A stretch of DNA of 64,000 nucleotides from positions 124,001 through 188,000 of the forward strand of contig JBEWZL010000243.1 in the NCBI GenBank assembly GCA_045837725.1, written 5' to 3'. The notes beneath the pieces are model-generated. The model saw only the letters and a program-made list of their open reading frames with translations. It ran no database searches and was not told the DNA's origin. Each line of letters opens with the position of its first letter. Positions within the stretch are counted from its first letter, which is position 1. A program made the position numbers and the translations under genes. This stretch comes from Vermamoeba vermiformis. Its lineage: Eukaryota > Tubulinea > Echinamoebida. Shown here piece after piece: positions 24,045-36,406 of this stretch.

Positions 24045-25370
24045 TTATTGCATAAGGCGAATGGGAAGAGAGAAGAGGAGGGAAAAGGGAAGGAGGAGGG
24101 GAGAGGGGGGGGGGGGGGAGGGCACAAAGATTACATATTCGTCCTCCAGGTTAGTAATTATAGATACAAGCTCTTTCGGGTAAGACTTTAAAAATAAGTG
24201 TCGTTCCGACTTGTTTTCCACTCGCGCAAGACTGGCAGAGAAGATAATTCGGATCTGGTCTTTGAGATCGCACCACCACTCATCTTCTAATGCCAGTTTG
24301 TAGACCTCTTCGAAAGGTACTATCGATAAGCACTTACCAGCAGCGTCGAGCATTGTTTCTATCTCCAATGAGTCGCGTGGCATTAGAGCCCATTTGCCGA
24401 GACACACAAGGTGATGAAATTCCGCGTTAAGCAGTTCGCCTTTTGAACTCAAAAAACACGTTGTTGCCTTGTCCCACAACAGTCTAGCGTAAGAGCCTGG
24501 TCTGAACTGGTTCTCAGGTGAAGTTACAACAAATTGGGACCTTTCAGTCTCAGTTGGTAGAACGGTCATACTATTGACATCAATAAATCCGAGCTTGTGA
24601 CCTTTCTCTTTCTCGTTTTGGGTAAGAGCGATTTCTGGTCTCAAGCGTTTAGTGCAATGAAACCGCCATGCTGTTTGCTTACCTGATCCATCTCGTCTCG
24701 CAAAATCCTTTGGTGAGCCGCGGTCATTAACTAACCTTGCGAGCTCTGCATAAAGAACTCCCTTCATGATTTTGACGTCTGGGAAGAAATCCACGGAAGA
24801 TAGGTGTTGGAGAGCGTGCTTCAAGACTATAACGCTGTAAGTGCCTTGATAGAGATTAGATAAGACCATTTGTGAGCGTCCATATCGCACCCAATAGACG
24901 GTATTGTTCCGCTCTGCCACAGCCGTACAGTAAAGCACTTTTGAAATTTCTTTCATCCACGCCACTCGCGCGTGCAATGAATAGCCGTCATCTTTGCTGA
25001 ACATGCAAACAAATTGCGAGTAAAGTATTGTCACTGCATCGCGTAGCTCTCTGGAGAGTAACATCGAGTTCTGGAGCACGTGACAAAATAAGGCAATAAT
25101 CGCCTCCACAACTTCCTGTTTGGGTAACGTGTTCATTCGCAGTTGTTGTTTAAGTACTTCTGAGCCGTAAATGCAAGCATTCATCCAATATTGATGTGAG
25201 TGGACCGACAGTTTGATTTGCATATCAATTTGGCTGTTTTCTAATTCTTTCAGAAATCTCGTCAATTGTTCTATTTCCTCCGAGGTTTGGTCCAGCTAAG
25301 CCGTTTTGTCCATTAGCTCCGCAATTAAACTCCTTGCAATATTTACCGCCTCTTCTTGTGAGTCATTCAT
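24045..25370 (-). CDS. Helical protein of unknown function
   Basis: ATG at 25370 with an 8-codon first exon, a 51-nt intron (25346-25296), then one long exon to 24045; 424 residues. The intron is a multiple of three and its AG acceptor lies in an in-frame TAG, so reading through it would stop the protein after 24 residues. The product is mostly helical with TPR-like spacing (YSVIVLKHALQHL, GVLYAELARLV) and no motif I recognise. The last ~25 residues come from a C-rich run on the coding strand (poly-G 24105-24118 on the plus strand) and read as Pro/Leu/Ser. Because that end depends on a homopolymer, the true C terminus may be nearer 24,150 or different. Confidence 0.6.
24105..24118 (+). repeat. 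Poly-G run of 14
   Basis: Fourteen consecutive G within a 60-bp purine tract, on the coding complement of the unknown protein's C terminus and about 105 bp from the LOG start codon. Length is prone to sequencing error. Confidence 0.85.
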
Positions 25371-25467
25371 ATTGTTGCATTCATGCGCGTTGAAAGTGGT
25401 TAACTAAATCCAAAAAAATTCCTTTGGTTTATTTGCAGCTTAACCTAGACTCCAAATGTGAATCGAT

Positions 25468-26382
25468 TTATTCCAAATAACCACGTTTTTTGAGCTCGTT
25501 AATCAACTCATCGACTAATTCGGGGAATTCGTCGTCGAGGAAATGACCTCTGTTCGGTAACTCGTGGTAGATCGGCTGCAAGTTCTTCGCGACCTCGCTA
25601 GTACGAATAATTTAGTATTATAATCGAAAATTGACCAAATTATCTGATATTTAATAGGCAGTACTCAAGTTCAAGCAAAATTTACGTACCGGCCTTCAGC
25701 GATCGGAACTAAATGGTCGCTCGGTGAGCTGAATTGCATAATAAACTCTGCGTTGGATTTCATTTTATCCCATTGCCACGGTCTATTGTAGTAACCGCTA
25801 GCACGCTCTCCTTCCTACCGAATAAAAGAGTCAAATCTGGATCACCGCGAAAAAACAACGTTATTCTCTTATTGAAACAAATATATAATTCCGTAACGAC
25901 AATATTGAAATCTTAATTAAAAAGATGACTTACGTCTCCCAAATCCGTTACACAGGGCGAAACTAAAACCGCGCCAATTACTTTTTCGGTTTCTAACAGC
26001 CTAACAAACGATGGAACACATTATTATTATGCCTGTATATATTTACACGAGTATTTGTACCTCATAGTGGCTTCAGCTCCCGAACTGTGACCAACTAAGA
26101 CTGTATTTTCATCACATCCAAGATCTTTCTTGATAAATGGAAGCCAAATAGATTCTTTCGCGCCATATGGATCAGGCATATTTTTCATTACAATAGGAAT
26201 ATTTGTACGTTTTTTCAGCTCTGAGTAAGCATATCCGTAAAAATTACCATCAAATATCTATTTTAATTCATTAACAATTAGCCATTAATATTTATATTAA
26301 TAATACTCATTAATATATCTTTACTTACGTCGCCTCCGCCATTGCCAGGCAATATAATAATTTTAGATATTTTTTTGCTCAT
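25468..26382 (-). CDS. RBBP9/YdeN-like serine hydrolase
   Basis: Five exons (26382-26329, 26257-26061, 26000-25934, 25814-25690, 25597-25468) sum to 190 residues, the size of RBBP9. It opens with IIILPGNGGG, the oxyanion-side loop, has the nucleophile elbow VGHSSGAEA, and has a C-terminal RGHFLDDEFPEL with the catalytic His. The acidic residue is probably in SSPSDHLVPI, the usual alpha/beta-hydrolase position. Small hydrolases of this family have broad esterase or aminopeptidase activity and their natural substrates are unclear. Confidence 0.85.
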
Positions 26383-26729
26383 GATCAACTTTCGCAACAG
26401 TTTTGTTGTTGTTGTAATCAAAGATTTGTTGCTAATATGCTTCGTACTAGATAATATTGCTATTTGCAATGCCTTAAACACGTTCAGCGGTCAATATTTC
26501 GTCAGCAGGAAATGTCACGTGGGCACATCCAATTCATCAGCAAGTTTCTCTGCAAATCACCCTGGTTTTCATCTTAATCGGTCCATTGCAATGTAACAAA
26601 CCTTGCCGTGCTAATTAAATCAAAGGTAAACCATAAGAACACTTCAAAATTGACTTAGATCCGATCGTGTACTGGCCGCACTGAAAATTTTTCTTATAAA
26701 TTCGTTAACACAGAATAGACCACGTATCA
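26383..26729. other. Intergenic between divergent genes
   Basis: About 350 bp between the hydrolase start (minus) and the large helical gene (plus). It should hold both promoters. Short ORFs here show no codon or splice support. Confidence 0.45.
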
Positions 26730-29700
26730 ATGGAATACGATCCATATATTGTACTACCAGAAGAGGTAGCATCGTCCGTCATATATTATAAAGAGAAAGA
26801 AGAGGATTTTGAAGCGCATCTGAAGCACGTAAGAAACTGTGGCTTAGTTTCGAAGATCTGGAGCTTCTGCATCGCAAAATATGGCTTGATATTGGCACGT
26901 AATGAATTCTCGGCTTCTAATTACGTGACTGCTCGTCATTATGTTGCGCTCTCATGTAATTTGAATGTGGATGCGAGTTCACCTGCAAGTATTTATTTCG
27001 AGGTCAGTATAAGAAATTATATAGTGCCATATTTGACATTAATCTTCTAAATTTTAGTTCTCTCTATTTGTTTATCGGCAAATAAATAATTCAAGAAGAG
27101 GATGTGAGGCCGGATTCATTGAAGAATCGCTCAACAAGGACTCAGACGAGAAGAGCAAGGCACTATTAGACATCGTTAGGCACTGTCTTAGATACAGCTG
27201 CCCTCAAGAACGTTCTACTTATTTTGAGCCTCCCTCATCTCCAAAGAGAAGTGCACTCGTTCAAAGATCGTTGGATACGAATAAGGTACGTGGATATAAT
27301 TATATCGTATATTAATTACATATTAATAGCTTTTTGCAACACCATTGATTCCACTGCCTGTTGAGCCGAGATCTTTGACGCTGCGAACAATAGAACAAAT
27401 ACTCAGCTTGGTAAGCTTGAAAATATATTACATAATAATAGGCTATATGTCAAAAGATCGTTATTAATGCATATTATATAGCTTGAAGTCAAGGACTTTG
27501 ATATCAAAAAACTGCTGAAAATGATTTGCGAATTTGCTGCTCAAGGTCCAGCGGAGGTAAATATTTATCATTAGCTCGCTATATTATATACCCATTACTA
27601 TATCACAATACAAGTTACATTAACAATATTTTTTAGAGGAAATATTTGGCCTCCCGCTACATTATCCCTCGTTTAGTGAATCTGCACTTGGGACACTCGA
27701 ACAACCCCATGAGACACGTGAGTATACCTCGAATATACTTTCAATATCATAGGCATTGCTAACACACCATTCTTAGCCCGACACAGACAGCGATGACTAC
27801 ACGCAACAGATCACAACGAAGCACCAATTAGCGGTCGTGTTTCTGATTGGCTCCAAGCTCGACAAATCATACGCGAGGACTGTGAGTTCAGAAGACCAGA
27901 ACGAAGTGCGCGACAAGATGGAGTGCGAGCCTAGTGCTGGTAGCGTTGCTTGGAATGCGTTGTACAACGAGAACAACACGAGTCAACACCACGCTGTTGA
28001 AGATGACGGCAGTGACGAAGTTATTCCGACCACGCAGCTGGATTTGGACATGTTGTTTCATCAGGTACGCATCACTAAGTTTTAATTACGATGTCGTGTT
28101 ATGCATCTGGATCCTCCATTCATCATACGATTTATCCTAAGACACGAATAATACCATAATTACATATATATGGTTGTGTGTTATTATCTAATAATAGTTC
28201 ATATAGAACTTTATCAAAGACGTGATTCTGTTCAGTACAGACATTGCAAAAAATATCTTACCGTTGATCAAAGACTTCATACACCACTGGTCCTATCAAA
28301 ACGAGACTAAACTACCGTTTTTCAACGAACTATTCACTGGTCTATTCAAATCACCGCACAGAAAGGCCTCTCTGATTTTGAATCTGCTCGCGAGTTACAC
28401 CGAGATCCAAGATGACTTTACAGAGTCAAGAGTTGAATTTGCGACGAACTTGCTTTTAAAACATGCACTCGATATAATGGATTCGATAGAAGCACCACTA
28501 TGTGCAGAATTGATTCGAACATTGAACCAGACACATCCGCGTGCATCTGCCGTGTTGTTGGAACGACGTAATGACTGGCTCGTTAAATTCTACACGGCCC
28601 CAAAACAAACCGTAAGTTCCTATATACATCTATATGATTTTTGTACGTGACTTATTTGTATGATTCGTAAAGGAACTAGCAAAATTCGCTGAAGAGATTA
28701 TGACAGATCTGCTCTGGTCCCAGACGGACAAACAACCAGTCTCATTGCTCATTGAAACATTGCTATCAACATTTGAAGAGAAGCCAATCGAAATCATATG
28801 CCGTACGAATCTGAGCAATGTGTTTAATGCCATTGAATTTTTGAGCCTGCAACTTGAGAACAAAGAATTGGTACGTAATAATCACTAAGCTAAGTGCTAT
28901 TAATATTATATATATACCCCGACAGTCACTACATACTTATACTATTGTGACGTTTAACCGTGTTCTGACGACTGTTATATTTAGTTGGTAAATGCCCTGC
29001 CCACGTTCATGAACGTCATGTTCGCGTGCAACAAGCTGAAGTTGCGCGAAGACAATAACAACATTGCTACATTGACCTTCTTGAAGGCCTTAATGACACA
29101 CGACATTGGTGGCATTGATATTATGACACACGTGACCGAGCAAACTACGTTCAAGCAGCTTTTGGAGTGGTACCACGAAGAGCTTGTAAAGATTGATGGC
29201 GAATACCATTGCGAGTTCTACACGTTCAATCATCTCTCGCTCTATTACAGCGTGATCCAGCAGTGTTGCGAGTTCAATCCGGAGTGCTTGAAGTTAGCGG
29301 CAACGAACGAGGCCTTCATTAACGTCATATTAAGTCACGTAGTATTCGCTCCGATATATTTAGCTGATTGCGTCAATTTGGTTAGCGAGTAAGTGATTTC
29401 CAGGGCCTATTTCCCAGAGGTCAATTTACATTTTTGCTTATTTTAGACTGATTTGATTTTAAATTCAATTTTAGGCAGCATAATCAAATTATTTAATATT
29501 GCTGGTAGGATTAATTTTGCGCGTATCTTGTTAAAATTAATCTCGACAAGGGATTTTGTCTTTGATCTTACGCCGCATCTAACGTGATTCGTTTTAGATT
29601 ACTAGAGCAGGCAGTTAGAAGTGAATATAAGCCAAATCTAGAACTGTTCTACTCGCACTTTAACAACGCATTAGTACAAGCGACGATTAAGAACGAATTT

Positions 29701-31023
29701 CTTGTAGCGAACTTTGAATGGATCGTAAGGTACGGATCTAGCTTTAGTAGAACGTAACAAGTGTACCTCATCGATATATATGACATTAATCGTATTGTAT
29801 TGCTTAGACTGTTGGATGAATCATTACAATATCCCACGCTACGCGAAAACTTTGTTGGATCCGCTGAGAGACCTCGTGCTCCTGGCTTGAAATGTCTAGC
29901 AAGGTAAGTCTATTGCTATATAACGCTGCCTACTCATATTAAAACGACCGTGGCATTACCACGAGGCTGGTTCGGATCCTGCTCGAAATTTTGGCATTTC
30001 GTACCGGTTCGTGGCTTATTGTTTCGGCCTATTATCTTGCTACTATTTAACATAATATTTAATTGCTTAATGGCAAATCTTTTTTTCGTACTCCGAGCTC
30101 GGAGGCAATTAAATTGAAAGATTCTCGGCGGATCCAACAATTAAAAATTAGCTGTAGTAGATCCAAGCGCGATAATTTCATTGCGAAGCGATAAATTATG
30201 TTATTCGCAATGAATTTGCACGCAGATTTACTTCCAATTATGGATATAATTATTTACTCGCGACTTTGCAATGGCTGGTGCAGATTGCGACAGATTTGCC
30301 TTGACAAAAACAGCTCTTGACCTGTCATTCCTACACCTAGCATATTAATATAATACCGATATTTTAGGCTCGTTCAGAAAGCAACAGAGATAGATCCGTT
30401 CGGCATCTACAACTTTGACGCAACAAAACTGGTTTGGCGACTGTACGAGCTTATTAACGACGTAGTGCAAGATACACTGGCATATAGTACCTCTAAAGAG
30501 CTTATATGGACCCATCTGCATATTGAGGAACAAGACAAGGGAACAGCTGATGATTTGGTAAGCAAAATTAGACACATCCGGAGCGAGCGGAGCAACACTC
30601 GCGGAACATTAATAATTTTTATTCTAATCAAAGTGTACGTCTAAAATTGAGAAAGATACTTCCGTTGCATTTTCTGATATTAATGCCCAGATGCGATCTT
30701 CGAAGATCTTTTTCAATTTCGCTGTCGCTGACAGATTAATTCACTTGACTTTCATTCTTACAATACCGAGCATATAAATATATAATATTAACACATTATA
30801 GCTCAAAGCGGTGATCACAATCAACGAAAGGCTTTTGCCGCCTGAATCTACCGCATTCAACCTCGGCACAAAGCTCATCGATGCGATTAACTATGAGAAA
30901 GACTTCATTAATAAGAAGAATCAAGTAACAGATGACGCACCTTCAGTCAACGTTCCCGAACCAAATCCCGTTCAACCAACAACCGCATCTGACGCAGAAG
31001 GAAGCAGATGCACTTTGAGCTAG
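26730..31023 (+). CDS. Large helical-repeat protein, unknown function
   Basis: Thirteen exons from ATG 26730 to TAG 31021-31023 sum to 890 residues in perfect phase, which strongly supports the model. The protein is almost all helices in HEAT/ARM-like pairs (e.g. NILPLIKDFIHHW, ASLILNLLASYTEI, ALPTFMNVMFACNKL). An acidic, low-complexity insertion lies near residues 270-340, and a Pro/Thr-rich tail ends TLS. I could not place it in a family; the style recalls helical regions of large deubiquitinases or scaffold proteins. Its last introns are long for this locus (29389-29597 and 30558-30801 over 200 nt; 29904-30367 about 460 nt). Confidence 0.75.
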
Positions 31024-31254
31024 ATAATAAGGGAGTGTTAGCACACCTCAATAAAAGGTATAATATATTATATATTGGTACTCTTGGTAATTATGGCGCA
31101 TTTTTGCGGATTCTTCTTGGGAGTTTTGGCCCGCGCCTTAACAGTACTTTATTGTGCACCTCACGACCAAATACATGAGCGTTTATATTCTCCTTTCCGA
31201 ATATAATTAACATATATAGTGCACAACAAGCCTGCATTGAGGACCTAAAATCAG

Positions 31255-32538
31255 ATGAGCTTTTCGTAAGTACCTTTTGTACTATAAAATAGCGTTATAA
31301 TAATAATGCTATTTGTAGTTCTATTACCACCACTAAATTCGAAGAGAAGATTTTCAATAAAGAGCTATTAAACAAAAATGGAATCCGCTACACGACTTTG
31401 TTCGACAAAAATGATGTAGAAGCACTCGTGAAAGAACCAAGCACCTTGCAAGCACTATTAATGGACCTAGTTGAAGCGAATCTAGCGGATGTTGTTCAAT
31501 TAACGCAGGAAGAGGTAAGTAAAATTCCTTGGAAAGAATCTGACCTGATCCAGTACGCAGATCAAATTTCTCGATTACAGAGATGGAGATTGCAACTATA
31601 TATTAGGCCAGCAATTTAAAGACCATTTGGAGGCTATTCCGAAAGACGACGAAGGCGAGTGGATCGCAGAATGCCATAACGTGTTGTCGCATTTATTCAT
31701 ACACTTTGATACGTGGCGAGCCAAATCCGTCATGTAAGTTTAACAATCTATATACTTGCCAGTTAATAATGGCTGTTGCTTCAGTTCTGCTGCAATTAAT
31801 AAGGGCGTCAAAATCGATCGAATTTTTGGATTCGATTTTGTTAATGACTTCGATGCCTCCCTGGTATGTAAATACTGCATAATATAGTACTGTTACTTAA
31901 TTTTAACCTCATTTCAAAGTTTTTTGAGCCGTGGTACAACACTGGCATTCGTTGGCCCTTTTTGCTCGTTGAAAGCAAGCCGCAGATCTACGCCAAAGAG
32001 ATTGGCGACACGTAAGTCCGCATATGATAGTACGATGCAACATATACTCAAGTAGTTGAATAGTTGGAAGATGGCAATTATTCAGGCGTTTGGGGCAGAA
32101 CAGCAGATTCAGGTCCTCAATGAACTGAAAATTCCTTTAGACGGCGGTTACTACTTTAATGTACATGTGCCGCTAACATTTGGCGTGTATTACGTTGGAA
32201 GAATTGTCCGAATTAGTGTTTACACCTTTGTAAATGACCAAATCCATTTTTTCAGAATTCCTGAGCTGGATCTCAAAACGAAGGCAGCAAACGTTTTGAA
32301 GATGTTCGCCATAATTAAGGTACTACCTTATATGCTTGCTAATATTATTATTATAAGATTGACTGATCAATTTTTTTCTGTTTAGCGGTGGGCGAATCAG
32401 ATGCACGAGAGTGTTCTTCAAGCCTTCGATGAAAACCATTGGTACACAGCGTCATTTGATAGTTCAGCTAATACTAAAAACGAATACGATAATAGTAATC
32501 ATAACGAGCAGGCTGAACAAAAACAGATTCAGATCTGA
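31255..32538 (+). CDS. Possible PD-(D/E)XK nuclease-fold protein
   Basis: A short first exon (ATG 31255, 11 nt) splices at GTAAGT to 31319 and opens a charged N-terminal domain (YTTLFDKNDVEALVKEP). After an unresolved junction near 31,515-31,585 the frame continues with GQQFKDHLEAIPKDD, and exons joined at 31,800, 31,920 and ~32,058 read in phase to TGA 32536-32538. The core has FDFVNDFDASLFFEPW followed by PFLLVESKPQ, the D ... ExK spacing of restriction-endonuclease-like folds. It is then followed by a helix with AIIQAFGAEQQIQVL and a terminal MFAIIKRWANQ helix, as in fungal and Crinkler-type members. Fold assignment is inference from pattern, not from clear homology. Confidence 0.5.
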
Positions 32539-33829
32539 TCCCAACTCGTTCGATTTGGCGATCAACAGTAGCACCGAGGCCTTGAAATGGAATCACGATT
32601 GGTCGCGTATGTAATTTAAAATGAATTAGTTTCAGTGCGATATTAAAAGAACGTTCTTATGCTCGTAAAAACTGAAATTACAAATGTTTTACACCGCAAC
32701 TGACACAAATTCACAGCGCTTTTACAGCGCATTTTAAGAGCGAAATTAACGACGTGATCGTCCATTTACATGACATACATGATGCTTTAATAGTTAATAG
32801 GCCTTAAGCGACATAAGGCGAAAAGTCTCGCTAAGTGTCAATTAAAATTTATTTCACCCCCGATCTATTTCCGCCGGCGTAACAACAAATGTCTGCGGTC
32901 ATAAAGACACCATACCAATTCATACAGTGCACTACTTCTCGTAATATCTTTTTGCAACAGTTGCTCGCGTTGCAAATGTCTAGACGAAAAACGTGTCCCG
33001 TCCGTTTGTCACGATGACACTTCTGGATGCGCTCCCTAACTGTCTGCGCCACGACATCGGAAACAGCCGAATAAGAGTCCTAAGGGGTGTAGATAGCGGG
33101 GTAACATGATTATGAGGCTTGTCGCGTTCAGCAGATCCAGTTGAGGACTGTACGGGATATTCTTTAGGAGCACAAAATTTAGCTAAAATTGACCTTGTAT
33201 TAATATTGCAACACTTAAAGGACTGGCTCATAAGCAATGAGATTACATATTAATGTCCGAACTCTCGACAAGTCTTTTTCGTTGTCGCTTGAAGACTTTT
33301 CTAGCTTCAAATATAGCGCACGTCATATATCCCCGAGGATGTATACGCAGTTCTTCCGGTACTGAAACAGTGATCGCGTTGCACAATGCCTATATGCCGT
33401 CGAGCTCAGTCTAGTTTCCGAAACCAAACCTCTATCGTATGCCTTAGTAGCGCAGTAAGGTCAAGCAAACTAAGTGGATCCAACCCGTCAAAAACTGGTT
33501 TGGTAATTGATTAGGAACATCTATTATTATGAATGAACGGAACTAAGCTTGTCGTAGAAATTTCTGTAGTTGAGATGCACCGGAATAACACTGTGTGAAT
33601 TTGACACGTGAAAAATTAGACCTGTCAATCGAGATGTCAATGGTTGACATGGTTAAAAAATAATCGCTGCGTTCTTTGTATTTTCATTAATTTGTTGACT
33701 TATTGACCACGCGTCACGATCTTTGCCTAAAGCGTGACTTCGTGGAATTAGTCTTTGTATTTTAGAACGCGATCTGTATTTATAATTTAAACCCGGATTC
33801 ATCCTGCAACGCAATTCAATACACCCACA
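32539..33829. other. Long intergenic region upstream of a P450
   Basis: About 1.3 kb with only short, unsupported ORFs on the minus strand. Between 33600 and 33655 lie four TGACA/TGTCA half-sites, one as TTGACACGTG. A TATA-like TATTTATAATTTAAA sits about 45 bp before the P450 ATG. I see no transposon ends. Confidence 0.5.
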
Positions 33830-35832
33830 ATGCAACTTATAGTTACAGCACTATTACTGGCCACTACTTTCATCATCGCGTACTTGTACTACGCACGAAG
33901 ACCAAAGATCGCGTTGCCTCCCGGCGTTACTCTTCCACCGAGTGTTTCGCCTTTGAAACTGGCCTATGATATCTACATTAGAGGCTATTCTATCAATGAA
34001 CTCGCGGTCCAGTATCAAAAAGAGCTCAACACGCCTATTTTCAGGTTCCACGTCCCGTTCTACGGCGACATCGCGTTAGTGAGCGGCAAAGAAACGCTCA
34101 AGAAGTTCTACAGCTTAAATGGATTTTTTGGCTTCGTGCAAGTAAGTTTTATAACATCATTTAATTTATAATAATCGTTTTTTAATGCTTGTGCAACGAT
34201 CAAATCCGAAATTTCAGATCCGCAAAATTTCTCGTTTTCTGGCTTGTGTATGATTCTACTTGCCAAGATTCATCGAGTATCTTTCAATACTTGATCCTAT
34301 TTAGTGAATTATAGACTTTAATCGATATAAATAGAAAATCTTAATAGATCCCAGAGTTTTTAATCTTTATATTAATTAGAGAGGCATCTTCCCCTTCGTT
34401 GCTGATGAAGGCTACAAGCGACTCTACCGAACAAACACATTGGGCCTTGCAGTTAAGAATTTGGACAAGATGGGCCCTGTCATTGCGAAAGAAGCAAGCA
34501 ACATCTTGAACGCGCGTTGGAAGCAGGGTACCAAGAACGACTTGTTTAAGGAGGCTGAACATATGGGCTTCTATTGCCTCTTGCGGTAAGAAAAAGAATC
34601 GCTTTCACCCACGATAAAGCAATTTTCCGCGTTTATGTTGCGGATTAGAATTCAAATCCGGTTCACGAATCTTTTTCGGATAAACCTCTCCGTGAAATCA
34701 CTTTACTAATATCATACTATTCAGCGCTTTCCTCGGCAATAACATCGCTAATGAAGAAGAGATGCTGCGAGTCGTGCTTGCGCTCGATCTCGAAGAAATG
34801 ATGACCCACAACTGGTCTCGCTTATATGCGCTGTCTCCTATGGGTCGTCATGCTCAGCGCAAGGATTGGGCTCGTTTAAAGGCTCTTTTCAAGGTCATCG
34901 TTGAGAAGCGCCAAGAACAACGAACCGAGTCGAACGAATCCGAACTCAGCCACGTGCCGCTTTCCGATCCTAAGGGCGAGAACTTCTTGAACGTCCTTAT
35001 TGACTCCTATTTGAAGGACAAAACGGATGCGGATGAGTTTGCTTTGGCTATGGAGGAGATCACGTACCTGCTCTACACCCTCTTATTCGCTGGCAATACT
35101 AATAGTGCCTTCACCTTGTCTTGGATGCTATTGAACCTTCATAGCACTCCTGAGGTCAAGCAGCGCTTGTTGCCTGAAATTAGATCTGCTGTCAAAAACA
35201 TTCTCGGAGATATCTCCAGATTGCAAACCGCTAGCCATAAAGAGATCACTATGGTAAGTCTTATTTCAATCGCTACTTAAATACACTTAAACAATTGAAT
35301 TCCATTGAAATTTTCAATGCCAAATCCAATCCCAACTAAAGTTTTGCATTGCTGGCTTTGCACCTTAAACAATACTGACAGTTCAATACTATAGTTGTTC
35401 AACGCGATTCCTTTGCTCGATAAGTGCTTGAACGAGACTCTTCGCCTCGTTATGAACTCGACTTTCTCGCCGCGAAACTTCTCTCAAGATGTGGTCTTCG
35501 ACGACCAAAAAATGGCCTTGGCTAAGGATACCATTGTAGTATACAACTGGTACTCCATGAACAATACTCTTTTCGAGAATCCTTCATCGTTCAATCCCGA
35601 TCGACCAAATCTCAAAGAAGCCCTTACATTTGGCGCCGGTTATCATCGCTGCGTCGGCGAGAAGTTCGCGCAAGAACTGATTAAGCTCATCATCATCACT
35701 TTCTACGCTGAACACGATGTTGTTTGCGACAAAACAGCCGATGAGTGCAGACCTACTGGATGCACCTTTGGCGTATGCAGACCTATTCAACGTCCTAAAG
35801 CTTGGCTCGTACCCGTCACTCAAGAGAACTAA
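33830..35832 (+). CDS. Cytochrome P450 (CYP7/CYP8/CYP51-like class)
   Basis: Four exons (33830-34141, 34380-34585, 34725-35253, 35395-35832) encode 494 residues in phase. An N-terminal membrane anchor (residues 2-22) is followed by a Pro-rich hinge (LPPGVTLPPS). The I-helix reads LLFAGNTNSAF, with an Asn-Thr in place of the usual D/E-T acid-alcohol pair. The K-helix E-x-x-R is NETLR, and the haem loop is FGAGYHRCVGEKFA with the axial Cys. The NTNS I-helix and the short E-x-x-R neighbourhood recall CYP51/CYP7/CYP8 groups that handle sterols or lipid peroxides. Substrate unknown; ER membrane expected. Confidence 0.9.
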
Positions 35833-36406
35833 GCCACTCCTCTGCCATTGTACACTAGACTCAGATCCAGACTCGCGTACTGGATCATTTTGTTTTTCTA
35901 GATTTTGAAATTCTGTCCTTATTTATTGCATGTAAATACTCCGCACCCTTAGCTGAAGATAGCACTTGTAAATAAAACTTATTACAACGTAACAAAATGT
36001 CAGCGACGCATGTCAGTTTGTCTTACAGTAACTAATATGGAAGTTTTGACTAATAATTTTACGGTTAGCGCAATACGAGGCAATACTGTTTCGCTTTCTA
36101 ATAGAGTACCTTCTGTAACTAAATGACTTAATAAGGCAATTACTGTAAGCCCAACTTTGTATTGATTGTGCTTGCAAACGGTGCATGCAAACAAAATTGG
36201 CCTCCTATCTTACTTTTTGTGCGCCTTTATCGCTTGTCGGATTGTGTTTCGAAATCGTAACGACTGACTGCTTTGTTCGGACTATCGGAAAAAAGCTATT
36301 TTTGATTGTTGATTAAATTTATCAATTGATTTATATATATATTAGTAGATATTAATATAGTACAAGTGCAAAACTACGGCTGATATATTCTTTTTTCGCA
36401 CTAAAT
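35833..36406. other. Intergenic between convergent genes
   Basis: About 570 bp between the P450 stop and the adhesin stop. It contains an AATAAAA signal near 35972 for the P450 transcript and no supported gene. Confidence 0.5.

Noticed and set aside
25286-25370. In-frame TAG near the start of the unknown helical gene, at first read as a broken gene or reassigned stop
   Set aside because: A 51-nt GT-AG intron with a CTAAT branch-like string removes it and keeps frame.
32820-33240. Minus-strand ORFs upstream of the first P450, considered as a decayed transposase
   Set aside because: No terminal repeats, target-site duplication or family motif could be seen.
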